From Bacillota bacterium (GTDB lineage Bacteria; Bacillota; Clostridia; Lachnospirales; Lachnospiraceae), in contig JAEZKL010000068.1 in assembly GCA_023415475.1 (NCBI GenBank), forward strand, positions 1 to 22,404: a DNA stretch of 22,404 nucleotides, read 5' to 3'. The notes beneath the pieces are model-generated. The model saw only the letters and a program-made list of their open reading frames with translations, was not told the DNA's origin and did no database searches. A program made the translations under genes and the position numbers. Within the stretch, counting starts at the first letter, position 1; each line of letters opens with the position of its first letter. Of the stretch, positions 1 through 7,435 are shown piece after piece.

Positions 1-413
1 TCTTCTGCAATCCTGGCGCATTCGATCAGTGTACCATACATGGAGCACAGCTTCACCGTGTCGGACAATTCCCTGTAATCGTGTATTACCAATCCGCCAT
101 CTCCCAATGCATTGGAGTGAATTGTAACAGAATGTGCGCCGACATACTTTGGCGCTTCTACAGATCGACGCAGTGCTTCTAAATACTCATCTTTCTGAGC
201 CGGATCGATAAGAGAATAATCGGCATCGCCATTGAACCCACTGATACCGATATTCGCCTCCAAGGCCGCCTTTTTCACAGCGTCCAAGTCCTTATTTCTC
301 CATTCCCAAAACTCCACAAAATCAAAGCCATCCTTTTTAGCAGCCTGAAAACGTTCTATAAAAGGCAGTTCAGTATACATCGCTTCTATGCAAGCACTTC
401 GTTTCAGCTTCAT
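1..413 (-). CDS. Hydroxypyruvate-isomerase-like TIM-barrel protein (partial, 3' end outside window)
   Basis: About 137 codons are visible from an ATG at 413 to the left edge, with no stop. The protein starts MKLKRSACIEAM and contains FIERFQAAKKDGFDFVEFW, typical of the first strand and helix of the hydroxypyruvate isomerase-like (COG3622, AP-endonuclease-2 fold) family. GISGFNGDADYSLIDP and VTIHSNALGDGG further along fit the same family. These cytoplasmic enzymes isomerise or epimerise small keto sugars and hydroxy-acids with a bound divalent metal; the metal ligands would lie mostly in the missing part. It starts 11 bases after the iolI stop, so it is the next gene of the same operon. A TTACTCC stretch just upstream (minus-strand GGAGTAA) provides the ribosome site. 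The true substrate is not readable; an inosose, a uronate-derived keto sugar or a 3-keto-glycoside are all possible. Confidence 0.8.
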   Translation of the reverse strand, partial: MKLKRSACIEAMYTELPFIERFQAAKKDGFDFVEFWEWRNKDLDAVKKAALEANIGISGFNGDADYSLIDPAQKDEYLEALRRSVEAPKYVGAHSVTIHSNALGDGGLVIHDYRELSDTVKLCSMYGTLIECARIAE

Positions 414-424
414 ATGTTACTCCT

Positions 425-1270
425 TTACTCCTTAACCGTCCAAAACCCACTAAGTGCTGCTAATGATTTTTCCTTAGCCACGCGAATGTTCTGTTCAGGT
501 GTCATTTGATAGTACTCCGGTCTAAAAAGCTCCACAGATGCCATTTCACTATATCCTTTTCCTTTCAAGAGACCGAAGATTGCGTTCAGATCTACCACTC
601 CTTCCCCCGGCCAGAGACGATGGACGTCGCGTAAAGCACCGATAGGAAGATCCTCCGAATCGTCGATATGAAGAATGAACAGCTTTTCAATCTTCATCCG
701 CTCCAAGTCTTCCATTCTAGAACCCATTGCATGGAAGTGGAAGCAATCAAGAACAATTCCGACATTCTCCATATCGGCATGTTCTACGATGTCATATGCC
801 TGTCCGAACGTATTGATACAAAGGTTCGGATATCCGACGAATTCCAATGCCAGCTTCATCGGCCAGCCGTTTCTACGTGCACGCGCATCGATCTCGTGAA
901 TGGCTTTGATGGAATCCTCACGGATTTCGGTAATTGTTTTATTATCAACGTCCGGTGTCGGAACGATGACAACACGGTCGCAGCCGATCTCACGTCCGAC
1001 TTTACAGAATAAGTCCAGCCCGCTCATCAGTGTTTCCCAATCCTCTGGTGTTCGAAAATTAATTCCCTCCAATGCATTGAATGCAAAGGGTTTAAGGTGA
1101 TGCTTCGCAAAGAATTCTTTCAGATCATCGATGCTATGAGTTGTCAAGTATTCACGTAGTTTATCCAAGCGAATTTCAATCAGATCATACCCATTACGAT
1201 CGCATTCCATCAAATCCTGTTGCAGGTCTGAGCAACCCATGCTGGTTGCTTCGTTAAAACATAACTTCAT
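425..1270 (-). CDS. iolI: 2-keto-myo-inositol isomerase, IolI family
   Basis: A TIM-barrel sugar isomerase of 281 residues. It begins MKLCFNEAT and carries ALEFVGYP, VLDCFHFHAMGS, HIDDSEDLPIG, WPGEG and VELFRPEYY, which I recognise as the conserved blocks of Bacillus subtilis IolI. The expected divalent-metal ligands are all present: Glu143, Asp175, His201 and Glu247 in this numbering. IolI interconverts 2-keto-myo-inositol and 1-keto-D-chiro-inositol, so it links D-chiro-inositol to myo-inositol breakdown in the cytoplasm. The frame opens two codons earlier (ATG at 1276), but the GAGGAG site is only 2 bases from that ATG and 8 bases from the one at 1270, and the family also starts at MKLCFNEAT. 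It is the second-to-last visible gene of the catabolic operon, after the phosphatase-like gene. With iolG at 19820 it is the strongest sign of inositol metabolism here. Confidence 0.88.
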   Translation of the reverse strand: MKLCFNEATSMGCSDLQQDLMECDRNGYDLIEIRLDKLREYLTTHSIDDLKEFFAKHHLKPFAFNALEGINFRTPEDWETLMSGLDLFCKVGREIGCDRVVIVPTPDVDNKTITEIREDSIKAIHEIDARARRNGWPMKLALEFVGYPNLCINTFGQAYDIVEHADMENVGIVLDCFHFHAMGSRMEDLERMKIEKLFILHIDDSEDLPIGALRDVHRLWPGEGVVDLNAIFGLLKGKGYSEMASVELFRPEYYQMTPEQNIRVAKEKSLAALSGFWTVKE

Positions 1271-1278
1271 CTTCATTA

Positions 1279-1284
1279 CTCCTC
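1279..1284 (-). promoter_or_regulatory. Ribosome binding site that decides the iolI start
   Basis: GAGGAG on the minus strand lies 2 bases before the ATG at 1276 and 8 bases before the ATG at 1270. Only the second spacing is normal, which supports the shorter protein. Confidence 0.75.
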
Positions 1285-1309
1285 TTCTATATTTATTAAT
1301 ATCTGTTTC

Positions 1310-2104
1310 TTATAAAAGTACTTTTCCCTGATAGTGCGGTTGCTCTTCAATCTGTAAAATCTTGCTTACTGTTGGCGCAATATCCAATATATGCCATCCT
1401 TCTTTCTCGCAATTCTTTTCGAACATACTGCCGACACAAAAGATTGGGATTGTCATAACAAGTGGATTGTTTGGATCATTATGCTTTTTATCAAAGCCGC
1501 CATGATCGGCAAGCACGATCATCTGTTGATCGGGCTGCAAGGACTCGTACAGCATTTCGAGGCAATCCCCGGCACAGTGCAATGCTTCCAGGTATGAATC
1601 GCTCATCCAGCCATCATTATGACCGATCACGTCCGCCATCTCAAAATAGAAGAATACGAAATCATATGTATCCGAACGGATAATCTGGGCTGAACGTTCG
1701 GCCCAATCACGTTCAAACCGCAAGGCATCGTCATAAGAACGATCCTTTACGTCTCCGCGCTGAAAATCTAGGCGATCAATACTATCCGATCGTCCCAAAA
1801 ATCGTAACGGCTCCCAAGTGATTAGCATTGCAGTCTTACCGCCTGCATCATGTACTGTTTCCAAAATACCCTCATATGGCTTCGGGTAAGGATGCCAATC
1901 ATTATCGTAATTTTCATGGTGTAGCTGATCCACTCCCGTGAACAATGAGATGTGAGCGGGTAGTGTGATAGGTCTCGTAATGGTTTGCGCTGAAAGACAG
2001 TAAGTGCTTTCTTGCTTTAAGCGTTCAAAGAACGGATGTCCGCAAGCCGCGATACCATCGGGACGCATTCCATCCACTAGTGCTACAATAACCTTGTTCT
2101 TCAT
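1310..2104 (-). CDS. Alkaline-phosphatase-superfamily phosphodiesterase/phosphatase
   Basis: 264 residues with no signal peptide, so probably cytoplasmic. The metal-site pattern of type I phosphodiesterase / nucleotide pyrophosphatase proteins is readable in order: Asp11 in VDGMRPD, the nucleophile candidate Thr47 in ITLPAH followed by SLFTG, Asp158 and His162 in DVIGH, Asp200-His201 in LADHGG, and His208. Such enzymes use two divalent metals to cleave phosphate monoesters, phosphodiesters or sometimes phosphonates or sulfates; the substrate cannot be read from sequence. It is shorter than many family members, which usually carry an extra cap region. AGGAGG stands 5 bases before the ATG. It sits 18 bases after the GH28-like gene and 39 bases before iolI, so a phosphorylated sugar or inositol derivative is a plausible substrate (inference). 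Confidence 0.78.
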   Translation of the reverse strand: MKNKVIVALVDGMRPDGIAACGHPFFERLKQESTYCLSAQTITRPITLPAHISLFTGVDQLHHENYDNDWHPYPKPYEGILETVHDAGGKTAMLITWEPLRFLGRSDSIDRLDFQRGDVKDRSYDDALRFERDWAERSAQIIRSDTYDFVFFYFEMADVIGHNDGWMSDSYLEALHCAGDCLEMLYESLQPDQQMIVLADHGGFDKKHNDPNNPLVMTIPIFCVGSMFEKNCEKEGWHILDIAPTVSKILQIEEQPHYQGKVLL

Positions 2105-2122
2105 GTCAACCTCCTATATTCT

Positions 2123-3355
2123 TCAGAAAGGCTCGATGTTTATCTCTTTTACGTCACCCGAAGGGACCTCAACCGTTTGGTAGAACGGCTTCTCGATTAC
2201 CACCGAATACTGCACCGATCCAAAAACGGATTCCTCTTCCGTCAGTTCCGCTATGCAACCCTCCGCAGAAATCGCTTTCGCCTGAGCTTCCTGTATACCA
2301 TCAATCCGAATACGGCTTGGTCTACAATTGCGTATTCGTAAGATCGGTGATTCCGGCATCGCGCTGTGTGCATGATCGATTCGAATATCCCTAACGTGAA
2401 AGTCTTCCACATCCTCCTCAATGGTAATCAACGGATCTTTCCCTGTTCTCGAACATACATAGATATCGGATACTTCAACGTTACGCACATGACCGACTCC
2501 TGAAAAATAACGTGGATTATCGGGTCTAATAATCGGTGTTTTACAATAGCGCCTTGCATCCAGATTCAAAAGAAAATTATTACAGCCACCACGTATACCG
2601 TGAATACGAATATTCTCGATCGTACTATCCACGCAGCCCATTCGCACGAATGTATGACAGAGCGGACAGTCGATATCCTCAACCAGAATATTGCGTATCG
2701 AACCGTTTCGCGTAGCTAAGTTCTGCAATCTTGTCAGACAATCGTCGGCATTGATTGCAATGCAATCGTCGTCGGGTGACCCCGGGGTCCCGCGAAGGTG
2801 TCGAATTACACCGTTTTCGCATCCGCCCGCTAAGTGTACACCGTCCTGATTGAAGCGGAGATGATGCGTCTCGAAGGAAATATTTTCGATGCGGAAGTCT
2901 CGAACTTCACAGAGGCAAATATAATAGCATTCCGGGTCTGTCAAAACCATGTTTTCCATGACAAGTCCCTGCACGTTACGAAAATGCAACATCGTGCCTG
3001 TAATGGAAGTCGTATCATACAGCTCGCCACGCACATTACCCGGATTATTACCGTCCCAAATGCCACCGCAAATCTTAATATTTTGATCGCCTGCTTCTTG
3101 ATTTTTGTTAGTCAACAGAAAATCATCCGGTCCTTTCAAAGCACCGTCCGCTAGAGACATACGCGCATTCGGATGCAGCTCAAGCACCGTGTCGGAACTA
3201 ATCCGTAATGGTGCACCGAGCAGATATGTTCCGTATGGGAACACGATACGTTTGGCATCACTGTCAAGTGCAAGCTGAATGATCGGTTGGTCATCATGAA
3301 GACCGTCCCCAATAGCGCCAAATGTTTTTATATTAATCTCATTCTTTCTTACCAT
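2123..3355 (-). CDS. GH28-like right-handed beta-helix protein (divergent polygalacturonase fold)
   Basis: 410 residues. The N-terminus INIKTFGAIGDGLHDD is the standard opening of the pectate-lyase-superfamily / polygalacturonase beta-helix, followed by repeated short strands (ENMVLTD, IENISF, IRNILVEDI, IENIRIHGI). Two GH28-type acidic sites can be seen: NQD at 169-171 in place of the usual NTD, and DDDCIAI from 195 in place of GDDCIAI. I do not see the GHG or RIK motifs, so the active site is altered and the substrate may not be ordinary polygalacturonate. There is no signal peptide, so it would act on imported oligosaccharides. The longest frame starts at 3400, inside uidA. I prefer ATG 3355 after GAGGTGG; an ATG at 3367 that overlaps the uidA stop as ATGA is the alternative (414 residues). 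Confidence 0.75.
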   Translation of the reverse strand: MVRKNEINIKTFGAIGDGLHDDQPIIQLALDSDAKRIVFPYGTYLLGAPLRISSDTVLELHPNARMSLADGALKGPDDFLLTNKNQEAGDQNIKICGGIWDGNNPGNVRGELYDTTSITGTMLHFRNVQGLVMENMVLTDPECYYICLCEVRDFRIENISFETHHLRFNQDGVHLAGGCENGVIRHLRGTPGSPDDDCIAINADDCLTRLQNLATRNGSIRNILVEDIDCPLCHTFVRMGCVDSTIENIRIHGIRGGCNNFLLNLDARRYCKTPIIRPDNPRYFSGVGHVRNVEVSDIYVCSRTGKDPLITIEEDVEDFHVRDIRIDHAHSAMPESPILRIRNCRPSRIRIDGIQEAQAKAISAEGCIAELTEEESVFGSVQYSVVIEKPFYQTVEVPSGDVKEINIEPF

Positions 3356-3363
3356 TTTCCACC

Positions 3364-5127
3364 TCATTCTAACCCGTTCCAACGTTCTTTCAAATACCAC
3401 GCTGCCATTTTCGGCTTACGATCCCTTGTAAACACACCTTTCTTATTGCCCTGCACACGCTTGACGGATTCTGCCGTCGCAAAATCGGCAAAGTTCCAAA
3501 CATGTTCACCACAAATATATGCCCTTTCATCTAATACATCGCAATAAGTTTTCAGTATATCCCGCTGGAATTCTTCGGAAAACATCAAAGAGGTAGAATC
3601 GTGTAAACCTGCGACGGCATCCGCACCGAACTCACCAAGCATGATCGGCTTTTCCGGATAGCGGGCATGGTAGCGATCCAATTCATCCGACAAGATTGCC
3701 CGTGCCGCCGGAAGATTGCCCTCTTCGCTATACCAACCGTAATAACGGTTCAGAACCAGCACATCACACAGCGGCGCAACCTCACAGGTCTCTACGGTCG
3801 CCTCGCTATGTGTGACAAACGTAACGGGACGATGCTGAGGATCGAGCTCACGCACCAACGAAAACAACGGTGCAAAGTAATCATAAGCGCCCTTTTCCTC
3901 ACTTGCAGGCTCATTTGCGATGCTCCACATAATCACGCAAGGATGATTTCGATCACGTTCGATCAGATCCTGAAGAACGTCACGATGGTGCTGCTGCGTT
4001 TGCAGTGTCGTCCAAGTCGCAGATGCAACATCGATCTTCATACCCGTAGCTGTGAAAGTCGTATGCATACCAACCGCAGGTGTTTCATCAATCACCAGAA
4101 TGCCCATCTGATCACACAGACGCATCATCTCTTCACTATACGGATAATGACTGGTGCGGAACGAATTACTTCCCATCCATTGCATCAAGGCCAAGTCCTT
4201 TACGTTGTAGGCTTCTGAAAAGCCTCGTCCTAATACGGGTGTATCCTCGTGCTTACCGAAGCCCTTCAGATAAAGGCGCTCGCCGTTCAGGTACAATCCG
4301 CCATCGTGTACGCTGACTTCACGGAAACCGAACCATTCACTGTATTCGTCTATACTGCCGTCTTCCGCGTGAAAAGAAATATGTAGTCGATATAGCTTTG
4401 GCGTTTTTGGCGACCATGGCGTAATATTCGAGATTCTTCCTTCGCCCGTAGCGCCGTTTCCAGCCCAAATAATCGTTTCATCCTCCAGGACCTGCACTTC
4501 GAAGCTTCCCGCATCAGTCGCCTGTACCGCATAGGTAAAAGTCCCGTCCGGCAGACCGTTGATTGAAATTCTGTTCAGATATGTTTTCGGTACGGCATAA
4601 AGCTGCACAGGACGCATAATTCCGCTGTAATTGAAATAATCAAAATTGGGGAAATTCAGCTTCTGCTTCTCCATTCCGGGGAAGGTACGTTCTTGTAATG
4701 TTCCACACGGCAGAGTGCTGTGATCGACGATATTGTTGACAATTACCGTCAGTCGGTTTGCGTAAGGCTGCACCCGCTCGGACACATCGAAATAGAATGG
4801 AAGAAAACCGCCTTTATGTTGGCCAAGCAACTCACCGTTGAGCCAGACTTCTGCTGTGTGTGTAACGCTGCCAAAGTGCAGTAACAAACGCCCGCTGCAC
4901 AGGGCCTGTGAAACATCAAAATACCGCTCATAAACAACACTCCCGACGTGATCTCTGATTTCACGCCCCTCATAAATGTCGTTATATGCACTTGGGACAG
5001 GTATCTGTCGTCCGCCCCGCAGAGAGTTTTTCGGATCATATGTTTCATAAGAGCCGATTAGAGCAAACGACCAGATGCCGTCGAGAGAAACTTTAGTTCG
5101 CGTTGTAGTATTTTCCGGATATAACAT
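3364..5127 (-). CDS. uidA: Beta-glucuronidase, GH2
   Basis: 587 residues, close to the 603 of E. coli UidA. Domain order is a sugar-binding jelly roll (about 1-175), an immunoglobulin-like domain (about 180-275) and a TIM barrel (about 280-587). The acid/base Glu406 lies in SIANEP and the nucleophile Glu499 in LGEFG. NRYYGWY and HVWNFADFAT are conserved, and Asn561-x-Lys563 in GNKKGVFTRDRKPK is the NxK motif that binds the glucuronate carboxylate, so glucuronide specificity is well supported. The stretch between DETPAVGM and the QQHHRD helix, where gut enzymes carry active-site loop 1, is present but slightly shorter than in E. coli. The start at 5127 (MLYPEN, matching E. coli MLRPVE) follows AAGGAG by 6 bases; the longer frame from 5142 runs through that ribosome site. 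It is cytoplasmic and acts on imported glucuronides. Confidence 0.93.
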   Translation of the reverse strand: MLYPENTTTRTKVSLDGIWSFALIGSYETYDPKNSLRGGRQIPVPSAYNDIYEGREIRDHVGSVVYERYFDVSQALCSGRLLLHFGSVTHTAEVWLNGELLGQHKGGFLPFYFDVSERVQPYANRLTVIVNNIVDHSTLPCGTLQERTFPGMEKQKLNFPNFDYFNYSGIMRPVQLYAVPKTYLNRISINGLPDGTFTYAVQATDAGSFEVQVLEDETIIWAGNGATGEGRISNITPWSPKTPKLYRLHISFHAEDGSIDEYSEWFGFREVSVHDGGLYLNGERLYLKGFGKHEDTPVLGRGFSEAYNVKDLALMQWMGSNSFRTSHYPYSEEMMRLCDQMGILVIDETPAVGMHTTFTATGMKIDVASATWTTLQTQQHHRDVLQDLIERDRNHPCVIMWSIANEPASEEKGAYDYFAPLFSLVRELDPQHRPVTFVTHSEATVETCEVAPLCDVLVLNRYYGWYSEEGNLPAARAILSDELDRYHARYPEKPIMLGEFGADAVAGLHDSTSLMFSEEFQRDILKTYCDVLDERAYICGEHVWNFADFATAESVKRVQGNKKGVFTRDRKPKMAAWYLKERWNGLE

Positions 5128-5133
5128 AATTGT

Positions 5134-5139
5134 CTCCTT
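5134..5139 (-). promoter_or_regulatory. Ribosome binding site that decides the uidA start
   Basis: AAGGAG on the minus strand, 6 bases before ATG 5127. It lies inside the longer frame that opens at 5142, which argues against the longer start. Confidence 0.75.
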
Positions 5140-5156
5140 CATTAATCTTTACTCAA

Positions 5157-6014
5157 TTAGTCTATCTTTAAACCATCATAAGCTACCGTTACAGGAAGCT
5201 TCGAATGCGTATCAAACCAAGCTTGCATATCATCATGTGTGAAATCGTGCTTGTGGTTGATGTGCGTAGCAAAAATGTGCGTATCGTTACGGATAATAGC
5301 TTCATCCAGCAATATATCCAACATCTGTACAAACGCTTTACAATTCAAATGTGACTCAGCAGATCGATCAGTGAGAGATCCCCATGTCGCCTCTAATACA
5401 AGGCTGTCTACTTTACATCCGTTCAGTGTACGCAGTGTTTCCGGAGGGTAGAAGCCGGTATCGCAAGCGTAAAGCAGTTTTCGTCCATTTTTCTCAAACA
5501 AATAATTGATCCCAGTCTCCTGCTTTGAAATGCGATGCGTCGTATCGACAGCTATGATTCGATACCCGCCGGCTTCGAAAGGAATATTTGTTTTGACTGG
5601 ATGCAAACGAAGCAAACCCTTATCATAACAGATTGCGGCATCGAAGTAACCGTATTTTCTTCCCAATACTTCGCGCATATCCACCGTCATCTCATACGCC
5701 CCTTCGGAAAGATAAATATCAACAGGTACATCGGGACGTGGTTTGGACATGTTTATCATTCCCGCGTTTGATGGGCAGAAATGATCTTCATGTGTATGCG
5801 TGACAAATATATTCTCAAGGCTTGAAAGGTTCAAACGCTGCTTCATGCAGGCCGCAACGAAATCAGGGCCACAATCGATCAGATTCCTTTCATCCAATAA
5901 AAACATGCTTCGCAGTCGCATGTGCTCCGGATTCTGTCTAGCCTCTTCGCAGAGCTTGCAGGAGCAAAGTGGGCCGGGGAGTGCATCCGCTGCGGCGGTT
6001 CCGAGAAATTGCAT
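5157..6014 (-). CDS. Metallo-beta-lactamase-fold hydrolase, PhnP-like phosphodiesterase
   Basis: 285 residues. The N-terminus MQFLGTAAADALPGP leads into Cys17, Cys19 and Cys22 (CSCKLC), the extra structural zinc site seen in PhnP-type cyclic phosphodiesterases. The dinuclear metal motif HTHEDH holds His73, His75, Asp77 and His78, followed by VDTTHRI (His160), ACDTGF (Asp185) and ATHINHKHD (His251, His254). PhnP opens ribose 1,2-cyclic phosphate 5-phosphate in phosphonate breakdown. No other phn gene is present, so a different cyclic phosphate or diester, or a lactone, is likely here (inference). AGGAGG sits 7 bases before the ATG. It lies between the GH4 and uidA genes with gaps of about 30 bases and is co-transcribed with them. 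Confidence 0.82.
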   Translation of the reverse strand: MQFLGTAAADALPGPLCSCKLCEEARQNPEHMRLRSMFLLDERNLIDCGPDFVAACMKQRLNLSSLENIFVTHTHEDHFCPSNAGMINMSKPRPDVPVDIYLSEGAYEMTVDMREVLGRKYGYFDAAICYDKGLLRLHPVKTNIPFEAGGYRIIAVDTTHRISKQETGINYLFEKNGRKLLYACDTGFYPPETLRTLNGCKVDSLVLEATWGSLTDRSAESHLNCKAFVQMLDILLDEAIIRNDTHIFATHINHKHDFTHDDMQAWFDTHSKLPVTVAYDGLKID

Positions 6015-6043
6015 ATAGTTTCCTCCTAAATTAATTAACTTGT

Positions 6044-7435
6044 TTAATCAAACCACTTCGAAGGTAAATAAGCACGTGTATTTTCAAGCATCGTATCAAG
6101 TAATTCCTTGCCCTCAGCAGGGGTACCCGTGAACTGCGGATCGTTCATAAAAGTCGTATACGCAAGCTTGCGATCACAGTCCAATGCTGCCCGCAACGTA
6201 TTCTCCTGATCAAATACGTGCTGCGCAATGATTGCATGCACATCGGAAGGAATCGGACCGGCACAGATCGGTTCTACCCGGTTCTTGGAAAAGAGCGCGT
6301 TGGTCTCAACGACGGTGCCAATCGGTAGATTCGGAATCTGTCCGCGGTTCGGTAGGTTGACGTTGCTTACAATATCCTCTAGTCCAAGAAGGGCTTTGAT
6401 TAAACGCGTTCCTTCTTCGCCGGAATGCTCAAGAACCACTTCTTCGGCTCCTGATGCTAAGGCGATTCCCTGATCAATGCGTCGTTGCTGCTTCTGCAAT
6501 CTCCAATCCACGGTCGTCAACGCAAAGCCCCAAGAATGAGCGGTTTCCGGATTGCGCAAATACCAACGCGGAACAAACTCCGCAAGATGCCGATCCCCTG
6601 CTGCAGCAATCAGTCCGAATCGTCGGAACAAGTCAAACTTCACACGATGGGCACAGCGATGCGGATCATTTGCCCAGTCCAGGCCCTTGCCGTCACCGTA
6701 ACCAACGTCGTGATACTTCTCTGCAAAATCTGCATACAACGGGAACAGATCCAATCCGTCATAGCTTGCTTCACTAAGCCATGTAAAATGGTTTATTCCC
6801 ATGACCGTCGTGCGCAGCTGCTCACGCTGTACACCGCTAATGCCGTGTTCTTGTTCAAGCATAGAGCAGAGCAAATTCTGTGTTCCAAATACCTCGTGAC
6901 AGCAACCAAATGCGCGAATTTGCGGAAATACCTCGTATAGTGTACGTACGCAGAGCGTCATCGGATTTGTATAGTTGATTACCCAAGCGTTCGGTGCATA
7001 ATCGCGAATTGCCTCCGCGAATGTTACGTAAATAGGAAGTGTGCGCATAGCCCGGACAAATCCACCAAGTCCGACTGTATCTCCAACCGTCTGATAAATC
7101 CCGTATTTCTCTGCGGCATGCACGTCAGAGCGCATCTCCTCGAAGGTACCGGGAAGAATCGAGATGACGATGATGTCGGCACCGGTAAGCGCTTCGGGAA
7201 GCGTCTGGGCAACCGAAAACGTCCAATTCGACTTCGCGTCCGGATGCGCCATGATCTTTTCTCCGATAATGCGATTCTGCTCTGCGGCGGGAGTGTCGAT
7301 ATCGTAAAGGCGAATTGCTCCGCTCATGGCGCCTTCCAGAGCCAAATCCTTAAAAAAGCTCCACGCCCATCCGCGGGAGCCGCCACCGATATAGCATATT
7401 TGTAAATTATCTACCGTTTTATCCTTATAAATCAT
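6044..7435 (-). CDS. lplD: GH4 glycosidase, alpha-galacturonidase (LplD) type
   Basis: 463 residues, close to LplD of B. subtilis. GH4 enzymes use NAD+ and a divalent metal to cleave glycosides by oxidation and elimination. The NAD-binding loop is GGGSRGWAW (17-25), followed by ISILPGTFEEM, YQTVGDTVGLGGFVRAMRT and NYTNPMT (154-160). The metal ligands are expected at Cys178 or Cys179 in GCCHEVFG and His216 in GINHF. The CCHEVFG block matches the LplD subgroup, which removes alpha-linked galacturonic acid from oligosaccharides; alpha-glucuronidase activity is the main alternative in GH4. The gene starts inside the serine hydrolase, with an 11-base overlap and its AAAGGAGG ribosome site also inside that gene, so the two are probably translationally coupled. 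A longer frame from 7486 has no ribosome site in its favour. It is cytoplasmic. Confidence 0.85.
   Translation of the reverse strand: MIYKDKTVDNLQICYIGGGSRGWAWSFFKDLALEGAMSGAIRLYDIDTPAAEQNRIIGEKIMAHPDAKSNWTFSVAQTLPEALTGADIIVISILPGTFEEMRSDVHAAEKYGIYQTVGDTVGLGGFVRAMRTLPIYVTFAEAIRDYAPNAWVINYTNPMTLCVRTLYEVFPQIRAFGCCHEVFGTQNLLCSMLEQEHGISGVQREQLRTTVMGINHFTWLSEASYDGLDLFPLYADFAEKYHDVGYGDGKGLDWANDPHRCAHRVKFDLFRRFGLIAAAGDRHLAEFVPRWYLRNPETAHSWGFALTTVDWRLQKQQRRIDQGIALASGAEEVVLEHSGEEGTRLIKALLGLEDIVSNVNLPNRGQIPNLPIGTVVETNALFSKNRVEPICAGPIPSDVHAIIAQHVFDQENTLRAALDCDRKLAYTTFMNDPQFTGTPAEGKELLDTMLENTRAYLPSKWFD

Noticed and set aside
3367..3400. Longer N-terminus for the GH28-like protein (MVFERTLERVRMRWK)
   Set aside because: These codons lie in the uidA coding end, have no ribosome site and are not part of the beta-helix fold; only the ATG at 3367 remains a fair alternative.
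3667..4218. 183-codon open frame on the plus strand
   Set aside because: It lies wholly antisense to uidA, has no family resemblance and is a by-product of codon use in uidA.
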